Of a DNA stretch of 64,000 bases, positions 37,118 through 46,478 are shown in pieces. The notes under the pieces were generated by a model that was given only the letters and a program-made list of their open reading frames with translations, did not search any database and had not been told where the DNA came from. The stretch is from Argonema galeatum A003/A1 (GTDB lineage: Bacteria; Cyanobacteriota; Cyanobacteriia; Cyanobacteriales; Aerosakkonemataceae). The first letter of the stretch is position 1. Every line of letters starts with the position of its first letter. The translations under genes and the position numbers were made by a program. The stretch covers positions 72,609-136,608 of the forward strand of contig NZ_JAIQZM010000010.1 in assembly GCF_023333595.1 (NCBI RefSeq). Reading direction: 5' to 3'.

Positions 37118-37699
37118 CTATGTCCTTGGGACAGGCTTTGCCAAAGGAGACGCTTCTTTAACGTCATCGCCAGGTTTTAATCCCAGCGCCTGTTGCAAAG
37201 CAGCCAATTCATCCCGATGAGCAGTAACAGCGATCGCACTTTGCACCACTTGAGTTTCCTGGCTAAGCACATCTTCAAACTTGAGCGAAACCTGCTCTTG
37301 CCGTCCAGCTTTTTGCCAGTAAAATACACCAGCTAGAGGCGACAACAATTCTAGCCCCAGAAATACGATCGCCAAATTGGGAAACAAAATCGACAAAACC
37401 AGAACAAGACTCAGGATTCCCACCGCCGCCAACAAAGTTAAGAAAATTGCCATAAACCAGCTGGGGCGGACAAAACCCACGAAAGTCACCTGGTTTTGCG
37501 CCGCATCCACAGATGCGACCCGGTAGGAACGCTGCGTAAAATACTGCTGAAATTGAGCGAAAAGCGCTTCTTGTGGCTGCTCGGAAATCAGCCTAACTAC
37601 TTGAGTCCTATCTTTGACAGAAGCTTTGATAAAGAAAAACAGGCCGACCGACAGCAACAACGTCAGCAGCAATGTCGAGTAAATAATTGTCGTGGTCAT
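37118..37699 (-). CDS. CCB-type cofactor assembly protein (complex C subunit B-like)
   Basis: The 193-residue protein has one N-terminal helix (IIYSTLLLTLLLSVGLFFFI), a soluble part (RTQVVRLISEQPQEALFAQF, YFTQRSYRVASVDAAQNQVT), then two helices (SWFMAIFLTLLAAVGILSLV, FPNLAIVFLGLELLSPLAGV) and a conserved cytoplasmic tail. This matches the cyanobacterial family named cofactor assembly of complex C subunit B, linked to heme ci attachment to cytochrome b6. The name is from memory of the sequence pattern. It is convergent with DUF3155. Confidence 0.7.
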   Translation of the reverse strand: MTTTIIYSTLLLTLLLSVGLFFFIKASVKDRTQVVRLISEQPQEALFAQFQQYFTQRSYRVASVDAAQNQVTFVGFVRPSWFMAIFLTLLAAVGILSLVLVLSILFPNLAIVFLGLELLSPLAGVFYWQKAGRQEQVSLKFEDVLSQETQVVQSAIAVTAHRDELAALQQALGLKPGDDVKEASPLAKPVPRT

Positions 37700-37792
37700 C
37701 CTGATTTAGGAAGGGTTTGGGGACTTGAGATTTTAGATTAGCCATGAATCCAAAATCCTTTTATCCGTATCATCCCCATACTTTACACAAGT

Positions 37793-38197
37793 TTACGATT
37801 TGTCGCTACCTTCGGGATCTCTTTGCCGCTGACTTGGTTCATCAGAGGCCGAACGATCGTCTTTGGTGGCATACTCCCGCCAAAGACGAGCCAAATCCTG
37901 AGATAAATCCCGCCAATCAGGACGAATGCGATACATCCTCCGGGGACGTCCGCGTCCTTCTACTTTTTTCCAGTATCCTCCGATCGCCTGTTCCTCCTCC
38001 AGAAATTTGAGTGCTAGGTACAGAACGGTATCCGAAAGCCGGTAGGCTGGGTATTCACTCTCTATAAGCTGGATTAGTTCTGTTCCATAAGATTCTCCTC
38101 GTACTAAGACAGAAAGTACGTAGCACACGGCTAGTTCTTTGCTCAGATATATGGGAGGAGGATTGTGAAAAAATTGGTAAATATCGTCAAATTTCAT
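37793..38197 (-). CDS. PadR-family transcriptional regulator
   Basis: This 134-residue protein has a PadR winged helix: LSKELAVCYVLSVLVRGESY, GTELIQLIESEYPAYRLSDT, VLYLALKFLEEEQAIGGYW, and the basic wing VEGRGRPRRMYRI. The C-terminal tail is charged and lacks the long PadR dimerisation helix. A cyanobacterial PadR of this size, Pex, affects the circadian clock; this protein could be of that kind, but I cannot confirm it. It likely represses its own or nearby genes. Confidence 0.85.
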   Translation of the reverse strand: MKFDDIYQFFHNPPPIYLSKELAVCYVLSVLVRGESYGTELIQLIESEYPAYRLSDTVLYLALKFLEEEQAIGGYWKKVEGRGRPRRMYRIRPDWRDLSQDLARLWREYATKDDRSASDEPSQRQRDPEGSDKS

Positions 38198-38319
38198 CTT
38201 TCTTCCTCCAAGGAGACTCCCGCCAAAACTGTACTCAGTTTGGCGCTGAGACGCGGGGTGCTACAACAGGGGGAACCCCCGCAACGCACCCGAAAAGGAA
38301 AAGGAGGGCAGGGTAAAAG

Positions 38320-38530
38320 TTGCATAACTATTTTTTTTGGTCGGTGAGGAAACCGTTGCGCCTCAAAAGTGGTGAAACTCCTTGGCATACCTGCTGGCAT
38401 CACAGGATAGAAGCTACCGACATTGTTCTTTCTAGACCCGCCTCGGTGGGGCGTTTAAGAAAGGGGATTGCTCCCCCTCGGATTACTCCGGTAAAGTTAG
38501 CTTAGACAATGTTAGTGGTCGGTACGCTTC
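38320..38530. ncRNA. Candidate structured RNA or insertion-element remnant (strand unsure)
   Basis: The region is densely structured with no good coding sequence. TACCGAC-ATTGT (from 38416) pairs at a distance with ACAAT...GTCGGTA (ending near 38523). Inside lie CCGCCTC/GGTGGGG and GGGGATTGCTCCCC stems. Further hairpins follow (GTAGGTATCTCTACCTG near 38630, GGGCTTTAAAAAGCCC near 38662). Nothing else in 38198-38845 looks coding. It could be a non-coding RNA, or the guide-RNA end of a lost tnpB element. Confidence 0.35.
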
Positions 38531-38845
38531 TCTTAGGCACTGTCTCCCAAATGACTGTTTAACCTTTGAGTTTTAGAGCTACAGACTAGCTACGCATCCG
38601 TAGGTAAGAACTTAAACACTTGCCAATAACGTAGGTATCTCTACCTGAGTCTGGTAAACTAGGGCTTTAAAAAGCCCCCGCTATAATCGGTACTTCGATC
38701 CTTCGGTGGGTTGTTTACCTGCATAACCGGCTGAACACTCTGTCCCAAAGTGATTTTAGAGGCATCTGATATCGTTTGCCAGATCCAACCGCACACTCAG
38801 TTTCCATTCTGTCCGAAAAGGAACTGCTGAATATTACGATCAATT

Positions 38846-39040
38846 CTAGACAGTTAATTCTGGATGTGCCTGCCAAACCTCGTGGGTGATTTTGCCTTGC
38901 TCGTCGAAGTGTACTTTATACAAAATATAAAAGACCTTAACTGGGCCCTCATCACGCAAGGCTCGTACTGTGATTTCAGCTTTAATGGTGCTTCCCCTGG
39001 GGATGAGACTTTTTCCTAAACTATATGTTTTTTCAAGCAC
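38846..39040 (-). CDS. Small protein of unknown function, GTG start
   Basis: This 64-residue frame has a convincing sequence (STIKAEITVRALRDEGPVKV, YILYKVHFDEQGKITHEVWQ) forming alternating strands, but there is no recognised family. The only start is a GTG at 39040 with no clear ribosome-binding site. A second small frame (39074-39205) lies 33 bp upstream on the same strand. The two may be separate small genes or parts of one decayed gene. Confidence 0.5.
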   Translation of the reverse strand: MLEKTYSLGKSLIPRGSTIKAEITVRALRDEGPVKVFYILYKVHFDEQGKITHEVWQAHPELTV

Positions 39041-39073
39041 TTGGAACTGTGTAATTTTATTTTTTTTAAAGAA

Positions 39074-39205
39074 TTAGTGCCAAACCCGGTAGATCTCCTC
39101 ACCCTGATAGACTTCATCCACAGAGCCGCTATTCCACCGCATAATGGCATTGGCACAGTACTGTGTAAAAGGCTGGACACCTGATGCCCAGAGGCCCTGC
39201 TTCAC
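39074..39205 (-). CDS. Very small ORF upstream of 38846-39040
   Basis: This is a 43-residue frame from a GTG at 39205: it begins MKQGLWASGVQPFTQYC and ends GEEIYRVWH. The Trp/Tyr-rich, balanced composition looks like real protein rather than chance. No family is recognised. It is oriented with and close to the 64-residue gene, and the two may form a small operon. It could equally be a fragment. Confidence 0.4.
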   Translation of the reverse strand: MKQGLWASGVQPFTQYCANAIMRWNSGSVDEVYQGEEIYRVWH

Positions 39206-39253
39206 TTAAAGTTTCTTCATTGATAAAAGTTTTGCCATATCAAATCGGGTTTA

Positions 39254-39841
39254 ATGGGAATATATATGCCAGATCAATCAGAGTCACAATCCCTTCCGTC
39301 AACACTCCGGCAAATAGCGTTCAATTTCCGTCTAACCGGCTGGATTAGCTTCTGGTCTCAGTTAGTCCTAGCTGTTGTTTCCAGCGTGGTTTTGCTGCTG
39401 TTTGCCGTCTTTAGTGGCAATAGCAGTAACAAGGCTACTAATCCCGGCACAGGGTTAGGCATTTTCTTCGCCTTGTGCGGACTTGCGGTTCTGGGCGGAA
39501 GCATTTACTGGGCCTTCCGTTACACCCGCATCGCCAGACAGCTACAATCTCTCAATGCCAACACCCGCCCTCGGAAAACAGATACAATTCAAGTCCTGCG
39601 CTTGGGATTGCTTGTGAATTTAGGCGGGATGTTATTAACTCTTTTCGGAGCCTATGCAATTGTCGGGACACTAGCGGCAAGATCGATATCCCAACCGCAA
39701 ATAGGACTGACGTTAGATACCAGTCGCCTGATCAGCTCTCTGGATATGTTCGCAGTGCAGGCAAATATTAATACCATTTTCGGTCACTTTGTGGGAATTG
39801 TCGCTACACTCTGGCTGATGGATCGCGTTAACCGCACGTAG
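39254..39841 (+). CDS. DUF3611 family membrane protein
   Basis: The 195-residue protein has four hydrophobic helices: FWSQLVLAVVSSVVLLLFAV, LGIFFALCGLAVLGGSIYWA, LLVNLGGMLLTLFGAYAIVG and the C-terminal NTIFGHFVGIVATLWLMDRV. The N-terminal LRQIAFNFRLTGWISFW and the motif FRYTRIARQL mark the DUF3611 family of cyanobacteria and chloroplasts (unknown function). The start may be the ATG at 39254 or the one at 39266 (MPDQSE). Confidence 0.87.
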   Translation: MGIYMPDQSESQSLPSTLRQIAFNFRLTGWISFWSQLVLAVVSSVVLLLFAVFSGNSSNKATNPGTGLGIFFALCGLAVLGGSIYWAFRYTRIARQLQSLNANTRPRKTDTIQVLRLGLLVNLGGMLLTLFGAYAIVGTLAARSISQPQIGLTLDTSRLISSLDMFAVQANINTIFGHFVGIVATLWLMDRVNRT

Positions 39842-39921
39842 TTAGGGCCGATCCCTGACGAGATATTTCGCCGTGGCGTTGTATCCTGATGTATTACGCA
39901 GAAAAAGCTTAAGGAATATCT

Positions 39922-41220
39922 GTGCTAGACCTCAAACAGATACGGGAAAATCCACAACTTGTCCAAGATCGGCTCAACAGTCGCAGCGTCGGTCAGTATG
40001 ACATACAGCAGATTTTAGAACTAGATCGGCAACAGCGGGAACTGGAGAAAGAGCGATCGCATCTCGAAGCCCGTCGTAACGAAATCGCCAAATCGATCCC
40101 CAAAAAAATTAAAGACGGTGGCGATCCCAACAGCCCAGAAATTCAAGCCTTGCGAGATGAGGGAAACCAAATCAAAGCGACTTTGAGCGGACTCGATCCC
40201 CAGGAAAAAGACCTCAAAGCCCAGATAGAAGCGCTACTGCTAGCATTGCCCAACTTACCTAGCGAATCCACGCCCATAGGTAAAAGTGAAGAGGACAACG
40301 TAGAAGTGCGTCGGTGGGGTGATGAATACATTCCCCAAAACCCCAATATCCTCCCTCACTGGGAAATAGGCGAAAAACTCGGCATCCTCAACTTTGAGAG
40401 AGCCGTGAAAGTTGCCCAAAGTCGCTTTGTTACTCTTATAGGAGCAGGTGCTGCCCTGGAAAGAGCGCTGATTAGCTTCATGCTCGATCGGCAAACCAAA
40501 GCTGGTTATCTAGAAGTGATCCCCCCCTTGCTAGTTAACAGCCAATCCCTCACCGCCACCAATCAGCTGCCCAAATTTGCCGAAGAAAGCTTTAAGTGCG
40601 AATCGGATGATTTGTGGTTGATTCCCACCGCCGAAGTACCCGTAACCAATCTCTACCGAGATGAAGTCCTAGAAGCATCCCAGCTACCCATCCACCACTG
40701 CGCCTATACTCCCTGTTTTCGCAGAGAAGCCGGTGCTTATGGGCGAGACACGCGGGGGCTGATCCGACTCCACCAATTTAACAAGATCGAGCTAGTTAAA
40801 TTAGTTCATCCCAGCACTTCAGAGCAAGAACATCAATCCCTTGTCCGAGACGCAGAGGCGATTTTGCAAGCCTTGCAGCTGCCTTACAGAGTCATGGAAC
40901 TCTGTACCGCCGATTTGGGCTTTGGTGCGGCAAAGTGCTATGACTTAGAAGTCTGGCTGCCTTCTGCTGGCAAATATCGCGAGATTTCCAGCTGTTCCAA
41001 TTTTGGTGACTTCCAAGCGCGGCGGGGCAGCATTCGCTTTAAGGAAGCTGGCAAAAAAGGAACCCAGTTTGTACATACTCTCAACGGTTCTGGATTGGCT
41101 GTGGGTCGCACAATGGCGGCAATTTTGGAGAACTATCAACAACCAGACGGATCGATCGCAATACCGCAAGCCCTGCGATCGTATCTGGGGCGAGATCTGC
41201 TTACTGGTGCCGCAACCTAG
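39922..41220 (+). CDS. serS: Seryl-tRNA synthetase
   Basis: The 432-residue enzyme is full length. An N-terminal antiparallel coiled coil ([20 protein letters not shown] to about residue 105) binds tRNA-Ser. Class II motifs follow: motif 2 [20 protein letters not shown] and motif 3 [16 protein letters not shown]. It charges tRNA-Ser (and tRNA-Sec where present). The start is a GTG with AAGGA just upstream. Confidence 0.97.
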   Translation: MLDLKQIRENPQLVQDRLNSRSVGQYDIQQILELDRQQRELEKERSHLEARRNEIAKSIPKKIKDGGDPNSPEIQALRDEGNQIKATLSGLDPQEKDLKAQIEALLLALPNLPSESTPIGKSEEDNVEVRRWGDEYIPQNPNILPHWEIGEKLGILNFERAVKVAQSRFVTLIGAGAALERALISFMLDRQTKAGYLEVIPPLLVNSQSLTATNQLPKFAEESFKCESDDLWLIPTAEVPVTNLYRDEVLEASQLPIHHCAYTPCFRREAGAYGRDTRGLIRLHQFNKIELVKLVHPSTSEQEHQSLVRDAEAILQALQLPYRVMELCTADLGFGAAKCYDLEVWLPSAGKYREISSCSNFGDFQARRGSIRFKEAGKKGTQFVHTLNGSGLAVGRTMAAILENYQQPDGSIAIPQALRSYLGRDLLTGAAT

Positions 41221-41259
41221 AATAAAGAAATGTATAGCTAATTCAAATTAAATTTTGCC

Positions 41260-42585
41260 ATGTCAGTTTTGGCGGCGATCGCAGTCTTGGCGGTTTTGAT
41301 TTTAGTACACGAAGCTGGCCATTTTATGGCCGCTCGTCTTCAGGGCATTCACGCCAATCGTTTCTCCCTTGGTTTTGGCCCGATCCTGTGGAAATATCAG
41401 GGATCGGAAACCGAGTACGCCATCCGGGCTTTTCCCTTGGGTGGATTTGTTGGCTTTCCCGATGATGAACCCGAAAACGTTTATCCCCCCGACGATCCCA
41501 ACTTGCTACGCAATCGTCCCATTCTAGATCGGGCGATCGTAATTAGCGCTGGCGTCATCGCCAATCTGATCTTTGCCTACTTAGTCCTGGTGGTGCAGCT
41601 TGGTGCAGTAGGAATACCGGAAGCGAAGCAACCGGGAATTTTGGTTCCCCAGATTGTTGCACAAGTAAGTCAAGTGAATGCCACGGCTGAAGCAGCAGGC
41701 ATTAATCCAGGCGACTTAATTTGGGTTGACGGTCAAAAGTTTGAATTCTCTATCAACGAGAAAAACTCTCAGAGTGAATTACTCGCAACTACTTCGGGCC
41801 AGCCAACTAAGCTCGTTGTGACTCGCAATAACGAGCCAATCGAGTTGTCCGTGACGCCTCAAACCGGCGGCTACATGGGTATCCAGCTTTCTCCCAGTGT
41901 GGCAGCAGCAGCAGGGATAAAACCTGGGGACGTAATTTTGGCAGCGAACGGCCAAAATTTTGGTCGTTCCCTTAAAGAAGAAGCCGTTTTAAGAGAACTA
42001 ATTAGAAGTAGTTCCGGCAAGTCAATTCAGTTTACTATTCAGCGTGGCGATCGAAAACTATCCCTCAGCGCCAGTCCTCAGCCTGGGCCCGATGGTGAAT
42101 CCCGGATCGGCATCTCCCTTGCACCCAACGGCCCCAAGGGGAACCCAGTGGTGTACCGTCGCCCCCAAAATGTTTTCGAGATTTTTAGCCTTGCCGCTGA
42201 AGACTTCCAGCGGATTGTGATTTTGACCGCTCAAGGCTTTTGGCAGCTGATTAGCAACTTTAAAGAAACAGCTCACCAAGTGGCTGGGCCGGTCAAAATT
42301 GTCCAGATTGGTGCCAGTATTGCCCAATCTGACATCACAAAACTGTTTCAGTTTGCCGCTTTAATTAGCATCAACCTTGCCATAATCAACATCTTGCCCC
42401 TACCGGCGCTTGATGGCGGTCAACTTGCTTTTCTACTGATTGAAGGCATTCGCGGTAAGCCATTGCCAACTAAAATCCAGGACGGGGTGATGCAGACTGG
42501 GTTGATGCTATTATTAGGACTTGGAATTTTTCTGATCGTCAGAGACACCGCAAATTTGGAAGGAGTTCAAAAGTTCTTCCGGTGA
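41260..42585 (+). CDS. rseP: RseP-type site-2 metalloprotease
   Basis: The 441-residue membrane protease has zinc motif HEAGH (17-21) in the first helix, two PDZ domains (VNATAEAAGINPGDLIWVDG and VAAAAGIKPGDVILAANGQN) and the C-terminal NILPLPALDGGQLAF motif that supplies the third zinc ligand. It is somewhat longer than E. coli RseP-like proteins of cyanobacteria with one PDZ. It cuts membrane-bound anti-sigma or similar proteins. Its stop overlaps the nth start by 4 bp (GTGA), so they are co-translated. Confidence 0.94.
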   Translation: MSVLAAIAVLAVLILVHEAGHFMAARLQGIHANRFSLGFGPILWKYQGSETEYAIRAFPLGGFVGFPDDEPENVYPPDDPNLLRNRPILDRAIVISAGVIANLIFAYLVLVVQLGAVGIPEAKQPGILVPQIVAQVSQVNATAEAAGINPGDLIWVDGQKFEFSINEKNSQSELLATTSGQPTKLVVTRNNEPIELSVTPQTGGYMGIQLSPSVAAAAGIKPGDVILAANGQNFGRSLKEEAVLRELIRSSSGKSIQFTIQRGDRKLSLSASPQPGPDGESRIGISLAPNGPKGNPVVYRRPQNVFEIFSLAAEDFQRIVILTAQGFWQLISNFKETAHQVAGPVKIVQIGASIAQSDITKLFQFAALISINLAIINILPLPALDGGQLAFLLIEGIRGKPLPTKIQDGVMQTGLMLLLGLGIFLIVRDTANLEGVQKFFR

Positions 42586-43301
42586 GCATTACCCGTAAAT
42601 GGGCTGCTAAGCAGCAACGTGCCATAGAAATTCTGATTCGCTTAAAGCGACTTTATCCAGAGGCAACCTGCACGCTCAACTACGAGACACCAGTGCAACT
42701 TCTGGTGGCAACTATTCTCTCGGCTCAATGTACGGACGATCGCGTAAATCAGGTCACACCCGCTTTGTTTGCCCAGTTTCCCGATGCCCCAGCAATGGCT
42801 GGGGCTGATATCCAAGAGTTAGAGAAATTAGTGCGTTCCACCGGCTTTTATCGCAATAAAGCCAAAAATATCCAAGGTGCCTGCCTCAAAATTGTCGAAA
42901 AATTTGGTGGCAAAGTGCCAAAGCGCATGGAAGAGTTGCTGGAATTGTCGGGAGTAGCCCGTAAAACGGCTAACGTTGTATTGGCGCACGCTTACGGGAT
43001 CAATCAGGGTGTCACTGTGGACACTCATGTGAAGCGCCTCAGCTACCGTCTGGGTTTGACAGAAGAAACAGATCCCGTCCGGGTGGAGCGAGATTTAATC
43101 CGACTCTTGCCCCAGCCTGATTGGGAGAATTGGTCAATCCGCCTCATTTACCACGGTCGCGCTGTTTGTACGGCCAGGAATCCTAAGTGTGACGCTTGTG
43201 AACTTGCTGACCTCTGCCCTGCTGCCAATCTACCTCAGATCCACTCCTCCAAAGTCACTACGCTCAAATCCTCTGGAATCAAATCAGCTGCTAAAAGTTA
43301 G
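42582..43301 (+). CDS. nth: Endonuclease III
   Basis: The 239-residue enzyme has helix-hairpin-helix LSGVARKTANVVLAHAYG with catalytic Lys128, VDTHVKRLS with Asp147, and a 4Fe-4S site C196-x6-C203-x2-C206-x5-C212. It is a DNA glycosylase/AP lyase for oxidised pyrimidines. It starts with GTG overlapping the rseP stop. Confidence 0.96.
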   Translation: MSITRKWAAKQQRAIEILIRLKRLYPEATCTLNYETPVQLLVATILSAQCTDDRVNQVTPALFAQFPDAPAMAGADIQELEKLVRSTGFYRNKAKNIQGACLKIVEKFGGKVPKRMEELLELSGVARKTANVVLAHAYGINQGVTVDTHVKRLSYRLGLTEETDPVRVERDLIRLLPQPDWENWSIRLIYHGRAVCTARNPKCDACELADLCPAANLPQIHSSKVTTLKSSGIKSAAKS

Positions 43302-43346
43302 AATAGAAAATGCTGTCTTCATTATTTAAGGGAACAAGAAGCATTC

Positions 43347-43649
43347 ATGGCTAAAAAGAGTATGATTGAGCGCGAGAAAAAGCGCCAAAAGCTTGTGGAT
43401 AAGTACGCCGATCAGCGGGAAGACTTGCAAGAACAGTTTCAACAAGCTACTTCTCAACAGCAGAGGCTACAAATCCACCGCCAACTGCAACAACTGCCGC
43501 GTAACAGTGCCCCCACCCGTCTGCATAACCGTTGCTGGGTTACAGGTCGCCCCAGAGGCACTTACCGGGATTTTGGTCTTTCTCGCAACGTAATGCGGGA
43601 GTGGGCTCACAAAGGTCTGCTACCCGGTGTGGTGAAGTCCAGCTGGTAA
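43347..43649 (+). CDS. rpsN: 30S ribosomal protein S14
   Basis: The 100-residue protein is of the long, zinc-free type: [20 protein letters not shown] at the start and [20 protein letters not shown] with the basic C-terminal tail. It is alone, away from the large ribosomal operons, as is usual in cyanobacteria. Confidence 0.97.
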   Translation: MAKKSMIEREKKRQKLVDKYADQREDLQEQFQQATSQQQRLQIHRQLQQLPRNSAPTRLHNRCWVTGRPRGTYRDFGLSRNVMREWAHKGLLPGVVKSSW

Positions 43650-43652
43650 GAG

Positions 43653-43740
43653 AAGTCAAAAGTCAAAAGTCACTCATTCAAAAGAAAGAAATAAAAATTA
43701 TTGTTGTTTCTTTTGAGTGTTTACTTTTTGCTTTTGACTT
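43653..43740. repeat. Imperfect long inverted repeat (AAGTCAAAAG ... CTTTTGACTT)
   Basis: Arms of about 35 bp pair with interruptions, including CAAAAGAAA with TTTCTTTTG and AAGTCAAAAG with CTTTTGACTT. It lies between convergent genes (rpsN and the 109-residue protein) and likely ends both transcripts. It is related in style to 9868 and 11216. Confidence 0.65.
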
Positions 43741-44069
43741 TATTGGCCGCAGCAGCGATCGATCCCCAGACTGTCTAAAAGCAGGTCGCTTACGGCATTA
43801 GCGATCGCAAATTCGCTATAGAAACTTTTGGAAAAGTCAAACGCCTGCATCTCCGTCACGATCGCAATTACGAGCGAACCCAGGTCATTTTCGCCCTCTA
43901 ACCGCTGTCGAAGGTAGATCTGGGCTGCGCGAGTCGCGATCGTCTGATTCACGGGTTCTGGGATAAACTCTTCATCGAGCCACCTATGCAAAGCACGCAG
44001 CAACCACTCTCCCTCTTGCTGCGGATTTTGGCTTGGTGGCAAAGTTATTGCTGGGATTGGTTCAGACAT
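43740..44069 (-). CDS. Conserved-looking protein of unknown function
   Basis: This is a 109-residue soluble protein: MSEPIPAITLPPSQNPQQEG at the N-terminus, then helices (EWLLRALHRWLDEEFIPEPV, NQTIATRAAQIYLRQRLEGE) and an ending DLLLDSLGIDRCCGQ. I chose the ATG at 44069 because the upstream three codons fall in a repeated ATTAGTCATTAGTC spacer. No family is recognised; gene-like codon use and its position between rpsN and aat support it. It is divergent from aat. Confidence 0.7.
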   Translation of the reverse strand: MSEPIPAITLPPSQNPQQEGEWLLRALHRWLDEEFIPEPVNQTIATRAAQIYLRQRLEGENDLGSLVIAIVTEMQAFDFSKSFYSEFAIANAVSDLLLDSLGIDRCCGQ

Positions 44070-44115
44070 TTTAGTCATTAGTCATTAGTCAGCATTCCTT
44101 TTCATAGTTAATATT

Positions 44116-44694
44116 ATGCAGGTTGACATTACCAATATTATCCAGGGGTATGCCCAAGGTTATTTCTTGATGGCTGATGAAGAGGGCAATGGTTTGGGAT
44201 GGTATTATAGTCGCCAGAGGGCTTTGATTCCCTTAGACGATCGGTTTCGCTACCCAAAATCTTTACAGCGCGTCCTCAACCAAGAGCGTTTCACTGTTGC
44301 TATCAACCGGGATTTCCAAAGTGTTGTCAGTGGTTGTGCCGATCGCGAAACCACCTGGATATCCCCAGAACTACACGAAATTTACTTGGCTCTTTACGAG
44401 GCCGGTTGGGCCTACAGTTTCGAGACTTGGTATGGAGATGAACTCGCCGGTGGAATTTTGGGTATTGCGATCGGAGGAGCCTTTATTGGCGAATCGATGT
44501 TCTACCGGATTCCAGAAGGGTCGAAGGTAGCGATGGTGAAGTTGGTGGAAAAGTTGCGATCGGGCCATTACGTCTTTTTTGACGCCCAAATGACCAACCC
44601 CCATTTAGAGCGATTTGGATCTTACACTATTACAGACAAAGATTATCAAATTCTGCTCAAACAAGCCTTAAGCCGTCGCTGTTCTCTGAATTAA
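44116..44694 (+). CDS. aat: Leucyl/phenylalanyl-tRNA-protein transferase
   Basis: The 192-residue protein has the Aat core: QGYAQGYFLMADEEGNGLGW, TWISPELHEIYLALYEAGWA, SFETWYGDELAGGILGIAIG and GGAFIGESMFYR. It attaches Leu or Phe to proteins with basic N-termini, feeding the N-end rule pathway (ClpS/ClpAP). Its 3' end overlaps the convergent DUF3598 gene by 4 bp. Confidence 0.95.
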   Translation: MQVDITNIIQGYAQGYFLMADEEGNGLGWYYSRQRALIPLDDRFRYPKSLQRVLNQERFTVAINRDFQSVVSGCADRETTWISPELHEIYLALYEAGWAYSFETWYGDELAGGILGIAIGGAFIGESMFYRIPEGSKVAMVKLVEKLRSGHYVFFDAQMTNPHLERFGSYTITDKDYQILLKQALSRRCSLN

Positions 44695-45515
44695 TTATTA
44701 ATTTTTAACTCTTTGACCAGCGTCAGCGTCACCCATTCACCTTTGTCATTATAGCTGCGAATCAACCGCTGACGGCGATCGGGCCTAAGCAACCAACCAA
44801 CCTCCAGGAAAAAAGCTTGACCCACCTTAACTTTTAGCGGACAAGTACAAGAAGCACCATCGGGGAGTAGCAAAACTTGGACAAGTTGCGAACTGCGATC
44901 GAACTGGATAATAGAGCCATCAATTCTGCCAGTAGAAGAGATTATCTTATCACCAAAAGTCAGATTTTGAACTAATCTACCATCATTATCTAGATGAAGT
45001 TCTAGCTTAGTAGAATAAGTGTCTGGTGAACGCCAGTCTGGATAAATCGTCACAGCTTCTCCCCGCCATTCTCCCAGCAAATCGACCGGCGTCAGAGGTG
45101 GACGTTCTGGCGTCATTGCACCAGCAAGCTTTTCTCGAATTAATGTTAATCTCTCCAGCTGACCTGACTTGTCAAACATTTGGACAAGACGCAAACGCCT
45201 ACTACCATCAATCAAACCCAATTCCGCACCAAACTCCGAAAAAGGAGCCAGCTGAATCGATCCCTGAGAAAAAGCGCCGTTATCAAAAAACAAAATGTTT
45301 CGTCCCAGAGAACTATATTCCAGAACTCGATCCTGCACTTCTTCAGAGGGTAAAAAACGGCGGATTATCTGACGAATCGTCTGATTGTTGTTCAGTCCTT
45401 CTAGGGAAACCATTGTGGGAGTATCTTCCAATAGTTCCCCTTGTGGAGAGAGACGAGTAAAAGAACCCTGCCATTCCCCCAAGTTTTCCAGCAAACATTC
45501 CCACTGCGATCTCAT
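44691..45515 (-). CDS. DUF3598 family protein (calycin-like)
   Basis: The 274-residue protein starts MRSQWECLLENLGEWQGSFT and repeats that theme in its second half (VDLLGEWRGEAVTIYPDWRS), giving two beta-barrel (lipocalin-like) modules, as in DUF3598. The family is related to phycobiliprotein lyases (CpcS/CpeS type) by fold, but a lyase role is not proven. It has no signal peptide. Confidence 0.85.
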   Translation of the reverse strand: MRSQWECLLENLGEWQGSFTRLSPQGELLEDTPTMVSLEGLNNNQTIRQIIRRFLPSEEVQDRVLEYSSLGRNILFFDNGAFSQGSIQLAPFSEFGAELGLIDGSRRLRLVQMFDKSGQLERLTLIREKLAGAMTPERPPLTPVDLLGEWRGEAVTIYPDWRSPDTYSTKLELHLDNDGRLVQNLTFGDKIISSTGRIDGSIIQFDRSSQLVQVLLLPDGASCTCPLKVKVGQAFFLEVGWLLRPDRRQRLIRSYNDKGEWVTLTLVKELKINN

Positions 45516-46478
45516 AAATAAGCTTCTATACTATCTTTGGCTCTTTCAGAGTTGTTATGCTTTTGTTCAAATCAATACCTTCCCCAAAAGGCAAAAACCC
45601 CACTTATATCGTATTGATTTTACTGGGTTTCACGCCCACTTTTCCAAAATTGGCGAAGGTATTGTCAAATAAATAACATTTTTATGCCTCTGCCCGTCTG
45701 CCCCTCTGCCTCTTTGTTTCCCAGATTGAGGAACTTTTAGTCTAAAAAATAGTCTAATCGATCAACAGTCTTACCTCACTTGCAGCTGGGGAAAACAGGT
45801 CAGTAGAATCATAATTTTATCCTGAAATCAAATCAAGCGCAAAATATGGCTGCCAGGACGCATCTACACGATCGACGATCGGCTCGCCTTGCAGTTTATC
45901 CAAAGTATCTAATTATACGCACATTCTCCAGATGACCGATAATCCACTCGCGTAAATAACAGTTGCAGTAGAACGTTTTCCGGAATACAGTATCTATCGA
46001 GTGAAGACTAGGGTGAATTCTGGGTACTGCCAAGATCGGCGATTTCTCGCAGTTATTAAGTAACAAAAATTACTCAATAAGGGAACAAGAAACGGGCAAC
46101 CGGCAACGGCCAACAGGAGAAGAGAAGAAAAGAGACGATTTTTCCCTCTTCTGGGGCCGTTAGCCCCTATCCCTTTGCAGGCTAATTGCATTAGCCTGCA
46201 AAGGGTGCTATAGGAATATCTCGTGAATTTTCCAGAGTTTAATCACCGCTTTATGGCAAAATAAGGTCAACAATGACTATATAATCCTAGCTTTGCCGGA
46301 ATGCTTTAGGAAAATGCCATAAACGTAGCAATTAGGTTTTCAGTTGAAGGAGTAACACTATACACTTCAGCCTAAAATTGACTACCAGTAGACGTATTGG
46401 CGTAAATATATGGAAATAATCAGTTTGCATAGACCGAAATCGTTAGATTATATGGACTGGGTAGTGAGGAGTTAAAAA
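45516..46478. other. 963-bp spacer before the RTX protein gene
   Basis: I see no supported coding sequence. It contains the palindrome at 46171 and AT-rich sequence before the large gene; GGAG at 46467-46470 serves its start. Confidence 0.5.
46171..46205. repeat. Perfect 16-bp-arm hairpin
   Basis: CCCTTTGCAGGCTAAT pairs with ATTAGCCTGCAAAGGG around TGC. The flanks CCTAT and ATAGG extend it imperfectly. This is REP/MITE-like. Confidence 0.85.

Noticed and set aside
38320..38505. 61-residue ORF in the structured region
   Set aside because: There is no family resemblance I can support; the bases are explained better by RNA-like pairing. I recorded the region as a candidate RNA instead.
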